Below the pieces are notes generated by a model, which made no database searches, had not been told where the DNA came from, and was given only the letters and a program-made list of their open reading frames with translations. The translations under genes were made by a program, and so were the position numbers. From Oscillospiraceae bacterium (GTDB lineage Bacteria > Bacillota > Clostridia > Oscillospirales > Acutalibacteraceae), in assembly GCA_015066165.1 (NCBI GenBank), contig SVOX01000086.1, forward strand, positions 1-6,892: a stretch of DNA of 6,892 nt, read 5' to 3'. Numbering within the stretch: the stretch's first letter is position 1; each line of letters begins with the position of its first letter. Positions 5,040-6,892 of this stretch are shown here, one piece after another.

Positions 5040-6892
5040 TATATTTTATATGCCTGACGGGCGATTACGTGGTCTTGATATTCTTTGTCGAGTTCAACAA
5101 AGTAAGCACTCCAACCCCAAATACGAACAACCAATTGCTTGTAGTTTTCGGGGTGGGCTTGCGCATCGAGGAGTTGCTCTGTGTTGACGGTGTTAAGTTG
5201 TAATTGGTGACCGCCAAGTTCGATATAACGCTTAACAAGGGATGCAACCTTTTCAATACCGTCTTGGTCCGAGAATACGCTTTGGTGGAATTCAAGTGTT
5301 AAAGGACCGCCGTTGATAGCGTTTTCAAAGTGTTGTTTTGTCATTGAAGCAATAACCGAAACCGGACCTTTAACCTTTGCAAATAAACTTACCGAATAGT
5401 TGGTACCAAACGGTTCTTTTGCACGTCTGCCGTCGGGTGAAGCGCCAATTTCGTTAGCGTGCCAGAGATAGAACATAGCACTGCCTGTACCGGCTCTATA
5501 AATACCGCCACGGCAGTTAATTCTGCCTTCAAGGCATTTTGCAAAGTTGTCCAAAAGGTCGGTAGCAATCGAGTCAACGTAGTCGTCGTTGTTGCCAAGT
5601 TTTGGTGCTTCATAACGAAGAATTGGTAAAAGTTCGCTGTGTTTTTCAAAATCAGAGTCAATCGCTTCTAAAAGGGTTTGTTTATCAATTGATTTTTCTT
5701 CGTAAACGTACTTCTTTATAGCCGCCAAAGAGTCAGCACCGGTAGCAATACCTGTGCCGTGGATACCAAAGTTGTTATACTTTGAGCCCTCGGCAATGTT
5801 GCAACCCATAAGAACGTTCATAAATGGGGAAGGCACAAACCAAAGGTCTTTGATACCGTCACAAATGCGGTCACATTCGTTGTTGATTTCTTCTACAACC
5901 TTTTTGAAGAAATCGTCATAAGTTTCACATTCCATAAAGCCGTTGTGTAAAACTGTGTCAATTGCTTTTGGATAAGACATTGCGCCAATGTTGTCAACAT
6001 CGGCTCCAACGTTTGGAATAATAAATTCCCAACAAGCCGCAACAGCATAGTTAACAGCGTCTTTATGCTCGTAACCCAATTTTTCAAGGGCAGGGATAAC
6101 AATATCGTCATTAGAGTATTGCGGGAAACCAAGACCTGCTTTGGTTAAATGAGTGGCTTTTATAAAAATTTCTTTAGGTGTATCTTTATTTACACGAAGG
6201 TTGATTTTAGGGTCGATAAGTTTGTTGTTGCAACTCGCTTCCATACAAAGTTCGGTTAAAAGGTTGAAAATATATTCGCCGTTTTCATCCATACCGCCAA
6301 GCATCATACTTTGACCGTTGTCACCTTGTTGAACGCCAACGTAAATGTCGCTGTCCTTATTGAAAGAAAGGAAAAAGTCTTCAAGCAATTCGAGTGCGCT
6401 TTCGCGGGTGTAAATGCCTTTTTCCATATCGGCTTTTAAGTAAGGGTACATATACTTATCAAATCGACCTAAAGTATTGTGGTAGTTGCCTTCTGCCCAA
6501 AGAGCAAAGTGAATAATGCGGAAGAACTGAAGTGCTTCACGGAAGTTACGGGCGCCATAACGGGGAACTTGTGTGAAAACTTCAACTAAATCTTCACGGC
6601 CTTGGAGTTTGGCTTCATGTAAATATCTATCGGCAAGGTCTATGATATTATCAATAGCACGTTTGCCGTATTCGTCGGCTTGCTCACGTCTTTTTAGAAG
6701 ACCTACAGCTATAGTATCGTAGTAATTGGGGGAGAAGTTTGAAATATAACCCAATTCGTGTATGTAATATTTCTGGCGAAGTTCTTCCCATTCTTTTTCG
6801 GTAAAGCAGTCGGGCAAGTTTGCAACTGTGCGAAGATAAACAATTTTTTCATCGGGCAAAATTACCGGCTTTTCTTCTTTTATTAGGCGTTC
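5039..6892 (-). CDS. Glycyl radical enzyme, pyruvate formate-lyase family, substrate unknown (5' partial)
   Basis: The frame is open to the window edge (617 residues visible, beginning ERLIKEEKPVI). Known family members are about 780-850 residues, so perhaps 150-200 N-terminal residues lie outside. An in-frame TTG at 6859 is not a credible start. Counting from the edge, the thiyl-radical cysteine is C287 in VAACWEF (codon 6034-6032), followed two residues on by E289, the acid/base position in eliminase-type enzymes. The radical-bearing glycine is G593 in RIWGWSAYF (codon 5116-5114), near the C-terminus as required. The C-terminal stretch FVELDKEYQDHVIARQ is typical of the family. The Cys-x-Glu arrangement argues against pyruvate formate-lyase itself (Cys-Cys) and for a dehydratase/lyase-like reaction on an unknown substrate. 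It is cytoplasmic, anaerobic and oxygen-sensitive by family. It is the upstream member of a two-gene operon with the activase. Confidence 0.92.
   Translation of the reverse strand, partial: ERLIKEEKPVILPDEKIVYLRTVANLPDCFTEKEWEELRQKYYIHELGYISNFSPNYYDTIAVGLLKRREQADEYGKRAIDNIIDLADRYLHEAKLQGREDLVEVFTQVPRYGARNFREALQFFRIIHFALWAEGNYHNTLGRFDKYMYPYLKADMEKGIYTRESALELLEDFFLSFNKDSDIYVGVQQGDNGQSMMLGGMDENGEYIFNLLTELCMEASCNNKLIDPKINLRVNKDTPKEIFIKATHLTKAGLGFPQYSNDDIVIPALEKLGYEHKDAVNYAVAACWEFIIPNVGADVDNIGAMSYPKAIDTVLHNGFMECETYDDFFKKVVEEINNECDRICDGIKDLWFVPSPFMNVLMGCNIAEGSKYNNFGIHGTGIATGADSLAAIKKYVYEEKSIDKQTLLEAIDSDFEKHSELLPILRYEAPKLGNNDDYVDSIATDLLDNFAKCLEGRINCRGGIYRAGTGSAMFYLWHANEIGASPDGRRAKEPFGTNYSVSLFAKVKGPVSVIASMTKQHFENAINGGPLTLEFHQSVFSDQDGIEKVASLVKRYIELGGHQLQLNTVNTEQLLDAQAHPENYKQLVVRIWGWSAYFVELDKEYQDHVIARQAYKI

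Noticed and set aside
4748..5187. Two + strand reading frames across the activase and radical enzyme genes
   Set aside because: They are opposite well-supported coding sequence with conserved catalytic motifs, and their translations show no recognisable features.
5065..6132. Alternative minus-strand frames within the radical enzyme gene
   Set aside because: They are out of frame with the conserved Cys-x-Glu and glycyl motifs and have Thr/Leu-rich frame-shifted composition.
6857..6859. TTG at 6859 as the start of the glycyl radical enzyme
   Set aside because: The frame stays open to the window edge, and the family needs a long additional N-terminal region, so the gene is 5' partial.

Overview
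This looks like a low-GC Firmicutes window, probably a gut Clostridia/Oscillospirales-type anaerobe. The grounds are AT-rich intergenic DNA, AAGGA-type ribosome binding sites, a split ThrE transporter, tandem half-size TauE/SafE genes, and an oxygen-sensitive glycyl radical enzyme with its radical-SAM activase. The species cannot be named from the sequence, and the contig may be metagenomic.

Layout. (1) 1-1472, + strand: the last 52 codons of a short, phage-morphogenesis-like gene overlap (TAATG) an ORF that becomes a glycoside hydrolase family 2 enzyme after only a few codons. Most of the GH2 sugar-binding domain is absent, and codon usage switches abruptly inside the ORF (about 731-777). 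The left edge therefore looks like a two-junction mosaic, either an assembly chimera or a real recombinant. (2) 1482-2695, + strand: two overlapping genes for the halves of a split threonine/serine exporter (ThrE). (3) 2700-3424, - strand: two overlapping genes for half-size TauE/SafE permeases, convergent with the ThrE pair across one palindromic terminator that encodes both C-termini. (4) 3538-4263, + strand: a promoter-led single gene for a membrane-anchored protein of unknown function. (5) 4260-6892, - strand: a two-gene operon of a glycyl radical enzyme (5'-truncated by the window edge) and its activase, convergent with gene 4 across a second shared terminator.

Functionally, the right part encodes a radical-chemistry module: the activase installs the glycyl radical on the pyruvate-formate-lyase-like enzyme. 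The substrate is unknown, since both signature motifs depart from the textbook forms. The two split transporters may export amino acids (ThrE) and small anions or sulfur/organic acids (TauE/SafE). No direct link between them and the radical enzyme is shown by gene order. No RNA genes, CRISPR arrays or insertion sequences were seen. The only gap longer than 100 bases is 3425-3537, which holds a promoter and two ribosome binding sites. I found no wholly new multi-gene defence or mobile system. The points most worth a second look are the mosaic left end, the unusual glycyl radical enzyme motifs and the coding terminators.
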